Of a DNA stretch of 31,351 nucleotides, positions 17,177 through 24,898 are shown in pieces; the first letter of the stretch is position 1, and the number at the start of each line of letters is the position of its first letter. The DNA comes from CALXSC01 sp035470525 (GTDB lineage Bacteria; Pseudomonadota; Alphaproteobacteria; Rickettsiales; UBA1997), in assembly GCA_035470525.1 (NCBI GenBank), contig DATIQT010000026.1:1-31351 (forward strand). The letters are read 5' to 3'. The translations under genes were made by a program, and so were the position numbers. A model generated the notes under the pieces. The model was not told the DNA's origin. It made no database searches and saw nothing but the letters and a program-made list of their open reading frames with translations.

Positions 17177-17231
17177 TTTTTTTAAAAAATCAATATAGCT
17201 TCGAGAAATATTTCTTGATTTTATTAAAAAA
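17177..17231. promoter_or_regulatory. AT-rich inverted repeat in the ftsY divergent region
   Basis: 17177-17193 and 17215-17231 are near-perfect reverse complements (one bulged A), built like the hairpin at 8476-8516 (T-run, A-run, TCAA). Inside is the 10-bp palindrome GAAATATTTC at 17205-17214. It lies between two divergent starts, so it may be a regulatory or promoter-proximal element rather than a terminator. Confidence 0.4.
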
Positions 17232-17294
17232 CTATGCTTTTTTATAAGTATGGAAACGAAGGCAAAAATAATTAAAAGTAGGCAGAGCTATTTT

Positions 17295-17804
17295 ATGAAA
17301 AATTCTATAATTCTTATAATATTATTTTTATTCTTTACAAATAATGCAATTTCAGCTGTTAATCAAGAGAATATTCCTTCACAAAACTTACAAGAAATGG
17401 TTGGGTTTGATGATTTAAAAAACCAACTTAGACAGGATTTTGCTGTTTTTTTACAAGAATTATATAATGAAAAACAGAGAGGCAAAAAAGAAACAGAAAG
17501 AATGACTAGTGAAATGAATGAAATTTTAAGAGATTCCAGAGGATTAATCAAAGAAAGTAGAGCAGATTTATCAGAAATTAGTTATATGCAAAGCAAGAAT
17601 TTATTAATTGCAAGTGTCTTTTTATGGATTTCAATAACTATTTTTATAGTAATGAATTTAGTTTTTGCAAATAACTTGAAGAAAGAAATGTATTTTTTAA
17701 GAAATGGACTGTTAAGAGGAGAAATTAAAGAAAATATGTTGCTTTTGGTTGAACAGTTAAATACATTAAATGATAAACTAGATTCAATGAACAAAAAAGG
17801 ATAA
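17295..17804 (+). CDS. Hypothetical membrane-anchored coiled-coil protein
   Basis: Family not recognised. The chosen ATG at 17295 puts a signal-like hydrophobic stretch (NSIILIILFLFFTNNAISA) at the N-terminus, giving 169 residues; an ATG at 17250 in the same frame adds 15 residues. After likely cleavage or anchoring comes a charged helical region (about 40-110) rich in Glu, Lys and Arg that could form a coiled coil, one strong transmembrane helix (LLIASVFLWISITIFIVMNL, about 113-132), and a second helical tail with leucine spacing (LLLVEQLNTLNDKL). This suggests a periplasmic coiled coil plus a cytoplasmic coiled coil joined by one helix. It is separated by one base from ybaB and probably co-transcribed with it and the next gene. 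Confidence 0.6.
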   Translation: MKNSIILIILFLFFTNNAISAVNQENIPSQNLQEMVGFDDLKNQLRQDFAVFLQELYNEKQRGKKETERMTSEMNEILRDSRGLIKESRADLSEISYMQSKNLLIASVFLWISITIFIVMNLVFANNLKKEMYFLRNGLLRGEIKENMLLLVEQLNTLNDKLDSMNKKG

Positions 17805-17805
17805 A

Positions 17806-18123
17806 ATGAATATTCAACAAATGATGAAACAAGCACAACAAATGCAAAGAAAAATCCAAGAAAATCAAAATAAACTTGAAAGTACTGAATTTGAAGGGGT
17901 TTCTGGAAATGGTTTTGTGAAAATTAAATCTATGGGAAATAGAAAGGTAAAATCTATATCCATAGATAATTCATTATTAAACATTGAAGAAAAAGATATA
18001 TTAGAAGATTTGTTAATTGTTGCTTTTAATGATTTAAATGATAAAATAAGCAAAGCTGGTAACGATTCAATGAATGATGCTACTGGTGGTTTAAATTTAA
18101 ACAATATGAAATTACCATTTTAG
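17806..18123 (+). CDS. ybaB: YbaB/EbfC nucleoid-associated protein
   Basis: The 105-residue protein is a full-length YbaB/EbfC member, a dimeric DNA-binding protein associated with the nucleoid. It starts MNIQQMMKQAQQMQRKIQE, has the EFEGVSGNGFVKIKSMGNRKVKSI core and ends in the ATGGLNL segment. A Shine-Dalgarno (AAGGA) spans the end of the upstream gene. The usual dnaX-ybaB-recR order is not kept; here it is followed four bases later by the alpha/beta-hydrolase homologue. Confidence 0.93.
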   Translation: MNIQQMMKQAQQMQRKIQENQNKLESTEFEGVSGNGFVKIKSMGNRKVKSISIDNSLLNIEEKDILEDLLIVAFNDLNDKISKAGNDSMNDATGGLNLNNMKLPF

Positions 18124-18127
18124 TAAT

Positions 18128-18871
18128 ATGACAGATATAATTTTTAAAGGTCCTAATTCAAAACTTGTTGGAAAATATTATAAAAGTAATAATCCAACAA
18201 CACCAATTGTTTTAATTTTGTATCCAGAAAGTAAAGATAACAAAATACCTAAAGCTGTTGAAAGTGTTGTTTCAGTTTTAACACAAGAAAATTTTTCTGT
18301 TTTTTTATTTAATTTTACAAAGATAAGTAGCAAAATTATAGATCAATCACAAAAAAAAGAAGAAGAGATTTTAGAAGTAATTGCTGCTTTAAATTGGATA
18401 AATAAAAAGCATACTGAAGGCAGAATTTTGTGGTTATTTTCTTTCTTCTCTGCTTGTTCTGTAGGTTTACAGATTGTTATGAGAAGACCTGAGATTAGTG
18501 ATTATATACTTTTTTCTCCTTCAATTAAAATTAAAGATTTTTCTTTTATAGTACCTTGTTCAGCTGCTGGTTTAATAGTATATGAAAGTAATCTTCCAAA
18601 TTTTATTGATGAAATGGTGGAGAAACTTCTAAATAAAAGTGATTCAAAAGTTGAAGTAATACCGTTAGATAATTTAAATTTGGAAAAAGGTGAAAATGTA
18701 GAAGCAATGGATGAGCCTTTATTAGGCTATATAAAGAAAAGACTTGCGGAAGATAGCGGTAAAATTAAGAAAATAAAAAGGGATAGAAGAAGGAGAAAAA
18801 AGAAGAAAATAGTGGTAGAAGAAGATAAGAATGTCCACATAGCTCCTATAAAATCACTTGAATTTGATTAG
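18128..18871 (+). CDS. Degenerate alpha/beta-hydrolase (COG2945-like) with basic tail
   Basis: The 247-residue protein follows the alphaproteobacterial COG2945-type hydrolase from end to end: IIFKGPNSKLVGKYY, VLILYPES, FSVFLFNF, ILEVIAALNWI, VMRRPEISDYILFSPS, DFSFIVPCSAAGLIVYES. The working parts are altered. HPHPxxGG near the start is YPESKDNK, the RGxGxSxG loop is TKISSKII, and the nucleophile elbow GFSFGA is LFSFFSA (Ser105 kept, both glycines lost). The HGDxD aspartate site is YESNLPN, and no histidine stands in the place of the closing catalytic His. It is therefore probably not a hydrolase. A Lys/Arg-rich tail (about 212-228, including RRRRKKKK) has been added, which could bind nucleic acid or membrane. 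Context (next to ybaB) fits a nucleic-acid role, but that is inference. It ends one base from the opposing methyltransferase gene. Confidence 0.7.
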   Translation: MTDIIFKGPNSKLVGKYYKSNNPTTPIVLILYPESKDNKIPKAVESVVSVLTQENFSVFLFNFTKISSKIIDQSQKKEEEILEVIAALNWINKKHTEGRILWLFSFFSACSVGLQIVMRRPEISDYILFSPSIKIKDFSFIVPCSAAGLIVYESNLPNFIDEMVEKLLNKSDSKVEVIPLDNLNLEKGENVEAMDEPLLGYIKKRLAEDSGKIKKIKRDRRRRKKKKIVVEEDKNVHIAPIKSLEFD

Positions 18872-18872
18872 A

Positions 18873-19454
18873 CTATTTTTCTAATTTTTCATAGATATAT
18901 ATATTCCAACGATAGTGAACTTTAACGGTATCAATTAATTTAAAATTATCTCGCTCCTCAAATGGTATTGATAAAGAATTTGCAATTATGATTGTTCCTT
19001 TTGGGAATTTTCTATATACATCTAAAAATAATTTTTGTTGTTTTGCCAAAATAAAAGTAACCACAATATCAAATTTGAAATCTTTTAGATTAAAAATATT
19101 ATCATTAACAAATTTTATATTGTTTGATTTATTAAAAAATTTTGAAATTTTCCATGGAAAATTAGCTATTTCATATCCAACAAGTTCTTTAGAAACTCCA
19201 TTTAAAGTCCTTTCAATACCGAAAAGAACTTTTCCATACCCACTACCTATATCTAAAATTCTTATTTTCTTAATTTTATTTTCTTCAATATATTTTTTAA
19301 TATATTTGGCTATTACTTTTATTGATTTTGAACTTGAGCTAACTGTAGGAGAAATTGTAAATCCTTTACTCCAAATTAACAAAATAATTAAATAAACTGC
19401 GAAAATGCAATTAATAATAAAAAGTAAAACTGGAAAAATATAAAGAAATAACAT
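18873..19454 (-). CDS. Membrane-anchored class I SAM-dependent methyltransferase
   Basis: The 193-residue protein has a hydrophobic N-terminus (about 2-28, one helix or a hairpin) and a Rossmann methyltransferase domain. Motif I is IRILDIGSGYGKVLFGIE (about 64-81), an acidic residue after the second strand (VGYEIANFP) would contact SAM, and NDNIFNLKDFKFDIVVTFI covers motifs II-IV. The domain is small and lacks a recognition domain, so the substrate cannot be predicted; placement at the membrane suggests an envelope or membrane-protein target. Its ATG shares one base with the glmU stop (TAATG), so it is probably translated by coupling with glmU. Confidence 0.75.
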   Translation of the reverse strand: MLFLYIFPVLLFIINCIFAVYLIILLIWSKGFTISPTVSSSSKSIKVIAKYIKKYIEENKIKKIRILDIGSGYGKVLFGIERTLNGVSKELVGYEIANFPWKISKFFNKSNNIKFVNDNIFNLKDFKFDIVVTFILAKQQKLFLDVYRKFPKGTIIIANSLSIPFEERDNFKLIDTVKVHYRWNIYIYEKLEK

Positions 19455-20788
19455 TATTTTTTAACTCTTTTTTTTCTATAACTTTCTGCTTTACCTTTTA
19501 GGTTTGTTTGTTGAGTTCTTCCTATTGCAATATCGTTTTTATCAACTTTTTTTGTAATAACAGACCCAGCAGCGGTTAAACAACCATCTTCTAGTTCAAC
19601 TGGAGCTACCATAACAGTATTTGATCCAATAAAACAATTATCACCTATTGTTGTAGGGGACTTGTTAAAACCATCATAATTACATGTTATGCAACCAGCA
19701 CCAATATTGGTTTTTTTGCCAATTGTAGTATCACCAATATAAGTTAAATGACCAATTTTTGTTTCTTCTCCTATTGTTGATTTTTTAATTTCAACAAAAT
19801 TGCCAACATGACAATTTGATTTTAAAACTGTTTTTGGTCTAATTCTTGCAAAAGGTCCAACACTTACCCCTTCCTCAATAATACAATCTTCTAAATAAGA
19901 AAATGAATGTATTACAACGTTTTTAGCAACTTTTACACTTGGTAAAAATACTACATTTGGTTCGATTATAACATCGTTTTCAATTTCTGTATCATAACTA
20001 AAGAAAACACTATTGGGATCAATTAATGTAACACCTTTTTCCATAAATTCTTTTCTTTTTTGCTCTTGAAATACTCTTTCAGCTATAGCTAAGTCAAGCC
20101 TTGAATTTATTCCCATAACTTCATCTTCATCACCAATAATATAAGAAGATGATAAGCCATCTTGTTTTGCTAATTTTACAGTATCCGTTAAGTAATATTC
20201 TTTACTAGCATTATTGTTGTCTATTCTATTTAAAAAATCTTCTAAGATTTTGCCTTTTATCGCTAAAACAGCAGCATTACATAAATCACTTTCTCTTGTT
20301 TTTTCACTTGCATCTTTATACTCTACATTGTCAACCAGTTTATCAGCGATAGTAATAACTCTTCCATATTTATTTCTTATGTCTTTTGTCTTAAAAATTA
20401 AACCAGCTTGTACAATTTCTTTATCATCCAGTTTCTCTATCATTTTTTGATATGTTTCTAGTTTCACCAACGGAACATCTCCATACATAACTAAAATATT
20501 ATTATTTTTATGTTTTACAGCTTCTAAACCAACTTTTGTAGCATGCGCAGTACCAAGTCTTTCTTTCTGAATAATTGTAGTTATTTTTTCACTTATATTT
20601 TTTTTAATTTGTTCAATATTCTCATCAGAACAAACGCAAACTATTTCTTGAGCATTCAACTTTTCTGCTGTTTTTATAATATGCAAAACCATTTCTAAAT
20701 TTCCTACTTTGTGTAAATGTTTTGCGATAGCTGATTTCATTCGAGTACCTTTACCAGCTGCAATTATAATAACAGATAAATTTGTCAT
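19454..20788 (-). CDS. glmU: Bifunctional GlmU (GlcN-1-P acetyltransferase / GlcNAc-1-P uridylyltransferase)
   Basis: GlmU makes UDP-GlcNAc, the precursor of peptidoglycan and lipid A. The 444-residue protein has both halves. The N-terminal uridylyltransferase has VIIIAAGKGTRMKS (6-19), QKERLGTAHA, MYGDVPL and GINSRLDLA. The C-terminal left-handed beta-helix is made of hexapeptide repeats (from about 250) with GPFARIRPKT, the catalytic histidine in KIGHLTYIGD, and GAGCITCNYDGFNKSPT. The first loop reads MKSAIAKHLHKVGN, slightly changed from MxSxLPKVLHxxAG. The presence of glmU, mltG and ftsQ together indicates peptidoglycan synthesis. Confidence 0.97.
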   Translation of the reverse strand: MTNLSVIIIAAGKGTRMKSAIAKHLHKVGNLEMVLHIIKTAEKLNAQEIVCVCSDENIEQIKKNISEKITTIIQKERLGTAHATKVGLEAVKHKNNNILVMYGDVPLVKLETYQKMIEKLDDKEIVQAGLIFKTKDIRNKYGRVITIADKLVDNVEYKDASEKTRESDLCNAAVLAIKGKILEDFLNRIDNNNASKEYYLTDTVKLAKQDGLSSSYIIGDEDEVMGINSRLDLAIAERVFQEQKRKEFMEKGVTLIDPNSVFFSYDTEIENDVIIEPNVVFLPSVKVAKNVVIHSFSYLEDCIIEEGVSVGPFARIRPKTVLKSNCHVGNFVEIKKSTIGEETKIGHLTYIGDTTIGKKTNIGAGCITCNYDGFNKSPTTIGDNCFIGSNTVMVAPVELEDGCLTAAGSVITKKVDKNDIAIGRTQQTNLKGKAESYRKKRVKK

Positions 20789-20861
20789 ATTTTTATATAA
20801 AAAACTTGAATTATAAGTTTATAGGATAATAATCTAATTATATTAATCAATAAAAAAATAA

Positions 20862-21836
20862 ATGATCTATACTTTTGTAATGCTTTTAATAGTTTTAATC
20901 ACTTTATTATTTTATTTCAGTGAAAGAAATAGATTTTCTTCAAAAGTTGAGAGTTTAAGTGATGATTTACATAAAGAGATTAAAGAAAAAACTAATCTAG
21001 AAGCTAAATATAAACAGTTATTAACTGAAAAAGAAGAAATAAAAAATAATGGACAAAATAAAGAAGTCCAAATTATTTTTAATAAAGTCGATGATACATT
21101 AACCAAAGTTAAAATGTTAGATGATAAATTAACTTATTTTAACACAACCTTTAAAACGAAGTTAGAAAATATTAATGATTTATTAAATAAAAATTTAAAG
21201 ATAGTTAATATTGACTCATCTTCAGAAAAAACTGTAGAAGAGCCATTTAATAATAAAGAAGATCAAAGTGGAGAAGAAACTAATAAAGAAGTTCACAATA
21301 AAGAAACTGTTGATAATGATGAAGAGTTAAAAGAAGACAAGGAATATATAAATAAAGAAGAACCAACAAAAGAAACACAAGAAGATTCAGAAGATTACTC
21401 TGAAAATGTTTGCAGTCTTGTTCATACACCTTTAGATACCGAAAAAGAATTATTTGGTGAGGAAAATACAAAAAAAGTAGTTTTTGGAGAAGCTCCAAAT
21501 GAGAGTTCCGAAGAGATTTTAAATGAGAGTTCTGAAGAAGTTTCAAATGAAAATACTAATAAAAATTACGATATCAAATCAAGTTTGGAAGAGAGTAATG
21601 AAATAGATTACAAGCAAAATCCTACTGAAATTCAGGAAAAAAGTAATGAGGAATCTTTAAATAAAAGTGAAAAAGATATTAATGATATAAGTGATTTAAA
21701 TACTGGTGATTTAAATAATGTTGTTGAATCAAATAATGAAGAAATAAAATTAAATGATGAAAACATTAACAGTGGTTTTGATATAAAAGAAAGTATTGAA
21801 AAATTAAGATCCCAACTTGAAGAAGAAAAGAAATGA
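20862..21836 (+). CDS. Hypothetical acidic membrane-anchored protein preceding rmuC
   Basis: Family not recognised. The 324-residue protein has one N-terminal membrane helix (about 3-19), a charged coiled-coil region (about 25-115) and a long, low-complexity tail (about 118-310) dominated by Glu, Asn, Asp, Lys and Ser, with a short internal repeat (NESSEEILNESSEEVSNEN). The tail is probably disordered and strongly acidic, and faces the cytoplasm if the short N-terminus is outside. The design (anchor, coiled coil) mirrors the start of RmuC, whose gene overlaps it by four bases (ATGA), implying translational coupling and perhaps a shared complex. Codon use matches the neighbours. Confidence 0.6.
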   Translation: MIYTFVMLLIVLITLLFYFSERNRFSSKVESLSDDLHKEIKEKTNLEAKYKQLLTEKEEIKNNGQNKEVQIIFNKVDDTLTKVKMLDDKLTYFNTTFKTKLENINDLLNKNLKIVNIDSSSEKTVEEPFNNKEDQSGEETNKEVHNKETVDNDEELKEDKEYINKEEPTKETQEDSEDYSENVCSLVHTPLDTEKELFGEENTKKVVFGEAPNESSEEILNESSEEVSNENTNKNYDIKSSLEESNEIDYKQNPTEIQEKSNEESLNKSEKDINDISDLNTGDLNNVVESNNEEIKLNDENINSGFDIKESIEKLRSQLEEEKK

Positions 21837-23260
21837 TAATCATTATTGGTTTATTAATTACTACAAATATAATTTCTGCTTTCTTTGTTTATAAGATAAT
21901 ATTAGAAAACAGAAATTATATTTTAAAATTAAAAGAAAACGAAAAATTAGAAGCAGAAAATCAAGAATTAATAAATACTATTAATCACCTAAAAGTAATA
22001 GAAGGTGAAAAAAATATATTTCAAAAAATATTAGAAAACAAAAATAAAGAATTTTTGCTATTACAAAATAATTTAGATAAGTTAAAAAATACAATATCTA
22101 ATATTGAAAAAGAAAACGAATTAATAAAACAAGATAAAGACAATTTATTAAAAGAAAAATTGGAATGGCAAAACGAAAAATCTAAATTATTAAAAGAGAT
22201 TTCATATAATATAATTCAAGAAAATATTAAACAAAACCATGAATTTCAAGAAAAAAACAAAAAAGAAATAGAAAATATTACGAAAAATTTACATGATAAT
22301 TTTAGCGGTGTACTAGAAAAAATTAAATCACTAAATGATGATACCGAAAAAACAAAATCTGACTTGGATTTAGTAAAAAACGGTCTTTTAAATCCAACTG
22401 GTGCAGGTTTAACATCAGAAATAACATTATCCAATATTTTAAAAGCTTCTGGTTTAGTGGAAAAACAAACTAAAGATAGTATTGGTGATTACATTTTACA
22501 GACATCTTTCAATACTCAAAATAATGAAGAAGATATTAAAAGACCAGACGGAATAGTATATTTGCCAAATAATAATTATATAATTATTGATAGCAAATCT
22601 TCAAAACATTTCTTAGAATTACAAAAAAGTATTGATAACAACAATCAAGAAGAGATAAAAGAAATAAAACGAAAGATTAAAGAAAGAATGAATAAGCATT
22701 TAATAAGTTTAAGTTCAAAAGATTATCAAAAAGCACAAGCAGATTATTTAAATTTAAATAAAGAAAACAATGCAACTATTATGACTATAATGTTCTTACA
22801 AACAGAAAAAATGCTAGAAATAATAAGAGAAATAGACCCAAATTTTGAATTAAAATGTTATGAAAATAATGTTCTTGTATCAACACCGATTGGTTTAACT
22901 AATTTATTAAATCAAGCGAAATATAGTATTTTAAAAGAAAAGCAAAATTTGAATTTTGATAATTTAAAAGAAGAATTGAGAAAATTGTTTGATAATTTTG
23001 GAAATTTATTTTTACATTCAAAAAATATTGGCAAAGGCTTAGAAAAAGCTATGACAGAATATAATGCACTTGCTGATACTTTTAACAAAAAATTACTTTT
23101 AAGATTGAGAAATATGGAAAAAATTGGTGTGGAATCCAATAAAAGAAGTTTTGAAACATCTAAATTAGATACTTATCAAATTTTAAGTCAAAGTTTGAAT
23201 ACAATAGATAGCGAAGCTGAAGAGATTGATAGTAATTTGATAGAGAATCAAAATAATTAG
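21833..23260 (+). CDS. rmuC: DNA recombination protein RmuC
   Basis: RmuC limits inversions at short inverted repeats and contains a predicted endonuclease-like fold. The 475-residue protein has an N-terminal membrane helix (about 2-20), a long coiled coil (about 25-165) and the conserved RmuC domain (about 190-430): SEITLSNILKASGLV, RPDGIVYLPNNNYIIIDSKS (the D...DSK nuclease-like pattern), a variable stretch, then TIMTIMFLQTE, DPNFELKCYENNVLVSTPIGL and ALADTFNKKLL. Overlap with the upstream acidic protein is ATGA. A recombination-control protein is notable in a window so rich in inverted repeats. Confidence 0.93.
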   Translation: MIIIIGLLITTNIISAFFVYKIILENRNYILKLKENEKLEAENQELINTINHLKVIEGEKNIFQKILENKNKEFLLLQNNLDKLKNTISNIEKENELIKQDKDNLLKEKLEWQNEKSKLLKEISYNIIQENIKQNHEFQEKNKKEIENITKNLHDNFSGVLEKIKSLNDDTEKTKSDLDLVKNGLLNPTGAGLTSEITLSNILKASGLVEKQTKDSIGDYILQTSFNTQNNEEDIKRPDGIVYLPNNNYIIIDSKSSKHFLELQKSIDNNNQEEIKEIKRKIKERMNKHLISLSSKDYQKAQADYLNLNKENNATIMTIMFLQTEKMLEIIREIDPNFELKCYENNVLVSTPIGLTNLLNQAKYSILKEKQNLNFDNLKEELRKLFDNFGNLFLHSKNIGKGLEKAMTEYNALADTFNKKLLLRLRNMEKIGVESNKRSFETSKLDTYQILSQSLNTIDSEAEEIDSNLIENQNN

Positions 23261-23275
23261 TTTTATAAATTTATT

Positions 23276-23992
23276 TTATAGGAATCTTTTGTGATTACAG
23301 AGTTTTTTATCTTCTATAGTAATAATCCTATCTAATTTTTTTGCTAACTCTATATTATGTGTAACCATCAAAAGACTTGAATTATAATTTTTCACCGTCT
23401 GTAATAATAATTCGAATACTTTTTCTGCATTTTCAGGATCTAAATTACCAGTTGGTTCATCAGCTAATATAATAGAGGGATTATTAATTATAGCTCTTGC
23501 AATAGCTACCCTTTGTTTTTCACCACCTGATAATTGATATGGTCTATTATTTATTTTTAAAATTAAACCTAAATCACTTAAAATATTTGTAGCTTTCTCT
23601 ATTATACTTTTCTTATTTATTTTTTTATTTATTAATGCAGGTAAAATTACATTTTCAAGCACAGAAAATTCAGGCAATAGATGGTGAAATTGAAAGACAA
23701 AACCAATATTAGTTTTTCTTATATTTGTTTTTTCTATATCACTTAAATTATTGATATTTTGTTGATTTATAAAAATATTACCTTCAGTTGGTATGTCTAA
23801 GAGACCACATATTTGTAATAAAGTTGTTTTTCCACAACCTGATGGTCCAACAAAAGCCACTTTCTCTTTATTTAAAATAGTTAAAGAAGAATCTTTGATT
23901 ACTTCCAAAAATCCTTCATTTTGTTTATATTTTTTATTTATATATTCTAATTTCAAAACTTCAAAACTAGAATCTAAATGGTTTATAACCAT
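23276..23992 (-). CDS. lolD: Lipoprotein-releasing ABC ATPase LolD
   Basis: LolD powers extraction of lipoproteins from the inner membrane by LolC/E (or LolF). The 238-residue ATPase has Walker A GPSGCGKT (49-56), the LolD hallmark QFHHLLPEFSVLENV (101-115), the signature LSGGEKQR (154-161), Walker B IILADEPTG (174-182) and the switch histidine in MVTHN. Its membrane partner is not in the window, unlike in many genomes where they are adjacent. The start overlaps the ferredoxin stop by 10 bases. Confidence 0.94.
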   Translation of the reverse strand: MVINHLDSSFEVLKLEYINKKYKQNEGFLEVIKDSSLTILNKEKVAFVGPSGCGKTTLLQICGLLDIPTEGNIFINQQNINNLSDIEKTNIRKTNIGFVFQFHHLLPEFSVLENVILPALINKKINKKSIIEKATNILSDLGLILKINNRPYQLSGGEKQRVAIARAIINNPSIILADEPTGNLDPENAEKVFELLLQTVKNYNSSLLMVTHNIELAKKLDRIITIEDKKLCNHKRFL

Positions 23993-24216
23993 TCTTCTGC
24001 TTTTTCTTTATTAAATTTAACAGCTTCCGCTGAAGCTTCATCATCAGACATAATAGCACCTTCTTTAGCGATTGTTTGGCAAACACCACAGTCTATACAA
24101 ACATTTGGGTCTATTACAAACTCACCGTTTGGTCCTTTTCTGAAAGCTTGAACTGGACAAGCTGCAGGAGCTTCTTTTACTTCATCATAATTTTTTGTTA
24201 CAACAACTCTTGCCAT
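23983..24216 (-). CDS. Small single-cluster [4Fe-4S] ferredoxin
   Basis: The 77-residue protein has exactly four cysteines: Cys20 followed by Pro (AACPVQAF) and Cys40, Cys43, Cys46 (CIDCGVC). Together these make one complete [4Fe-4S] site. The second-cluster position normally occupied by Cys is alanine (QTIAKEGAI), so only one cluster is expected. Ferredoxins of this type carry electrons at low potential in the cytoplasm; the partner is not evident here. It is co-directional with lolD and overlaps it by 10 bases, although no functional link between them is known. Confidence 0.88.
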   Translation of the reverse strand: MARVVVTKNYDEVKEAPAACPVQAFRKGPNGEFVIDPNVCIDCGVCQTIAKEGAIMSDDEASAEAVKFNKEKAEEWL

Positions 24217-24334
24217 TGTAGTTTCCTTATTAAAATTAATTATGTATAAACAATATAAAAATAATTTTAAAAGGCAATATTTTTAAGAAAAGATAATTAT
24301 AGTTAATAAAAATAACATTTGCTACATCTAAATC

Positions 24335-24401
24335 TAGACACTGTTATCAAAGGTTTAACCTTTTTAAACTCGCTAATGTAAACCTTCGATAACAGTGTCT
24401 A
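24335..24401. repeat. 23-bp inverted repeat (hairpin unit A of composite element)
   Basis: 24335-24357 and 24379-24401 are reverse complements with one mismatch around a 21-base loop. The unit lies in the divergent region between the ferredoxin and SulP genes. Its right end runs into a perfect 14-bp palindrome (24397-24410) that joins it to the next element, as if two palindromic units were inserted side by side. Confidence 0.75.
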
Positions 24402-24709
24402 ATATTAGACCTCCTACAAATAAAATTTGAACAATTTCAATACTTATAGTAAAACAAATTATAATTTTAAAATAATTTTCCTTAAAATTCTAATTTCTAC
24501 TTCAAATGCTTGTTTCCAACCGCTCGTTCCTCGCGGGGAAGGTGTAGTCTTTCCACTGAACGAAGTGAAGTGCGAAAACAAGCAACACCCTCGGAATTTC
24601 AAAGTATTGTATAAGTATACTATTTCTATTAAATACTTTGAAATATCCTTGTCTTTTTTGTAGAAATTATTTTTTGAGGAAAAATTTTATTTGCAGGAGG
24701 TCTATTATT
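24401..24709. repeat. 309-bp nested palindromic element with GC-rich core
   Basis: Imperfect 28-bp inverted repeats (24401-24428 with 24682-24709, three or so mismatches) bound the element. Nested within are a 10-bp pair (24491-24500 with 24660-24669), a 9-bp pair (24507-24515 with 24576-24584) flanking a GC-rich core, and a 12-bp perfect hairpin (24597-24608 with 24632-24643). No transposase is present. It has the form of a MITE-like or dispersed palindromic repeat. The only ORF within it is read through the repeat and is not believed. The rest of the 24217-24898 gap is AT-rich with no gene seen. Confidence 0.65.
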
Positions 24710-24898
24710 AATAGTTCCCATTTGCTCTTTAGACATTTTGTTATCCAATATCTATTATCTAAAACAACTATTAGTTAAGTTTTATATTATTTTTCAAAGT
24801 AAGAAAGTTATTATCAAACAATTAAATTTTACCCCTTGATTAAAATTAAAAATGGGTGTACAATATTTGTCAATTATTTTAAATTATTAAATTTTTAT

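Noticed and set aside
18988..19395. 135-residue plus-strand ORF
   Set aside because: Shadow of the methyltransferase gene, whose motif I and TAATG coupling to glmU establish the real frame.
24427..24663. 78-residue plus-strand ORF
   Set aside because: It runs through the nested palindromic repeat, has no Shine-Dalgarno and no family features; the reading frame is a by-product of the repeat.
24629..24736. 35-residue minus-strand ORF starting MSKEQMGTINN
   Set aside because: Most of it lies in the inverted repeat arm and hairpin; too short and without homology to call as a gene.
24217..24898. Riboswitch or leader upstream of the SulP gene
   Set aside because: The structure seen is nested repeats with no recognisable riboswitch core; a mobile or dispersed repeat explains it better.
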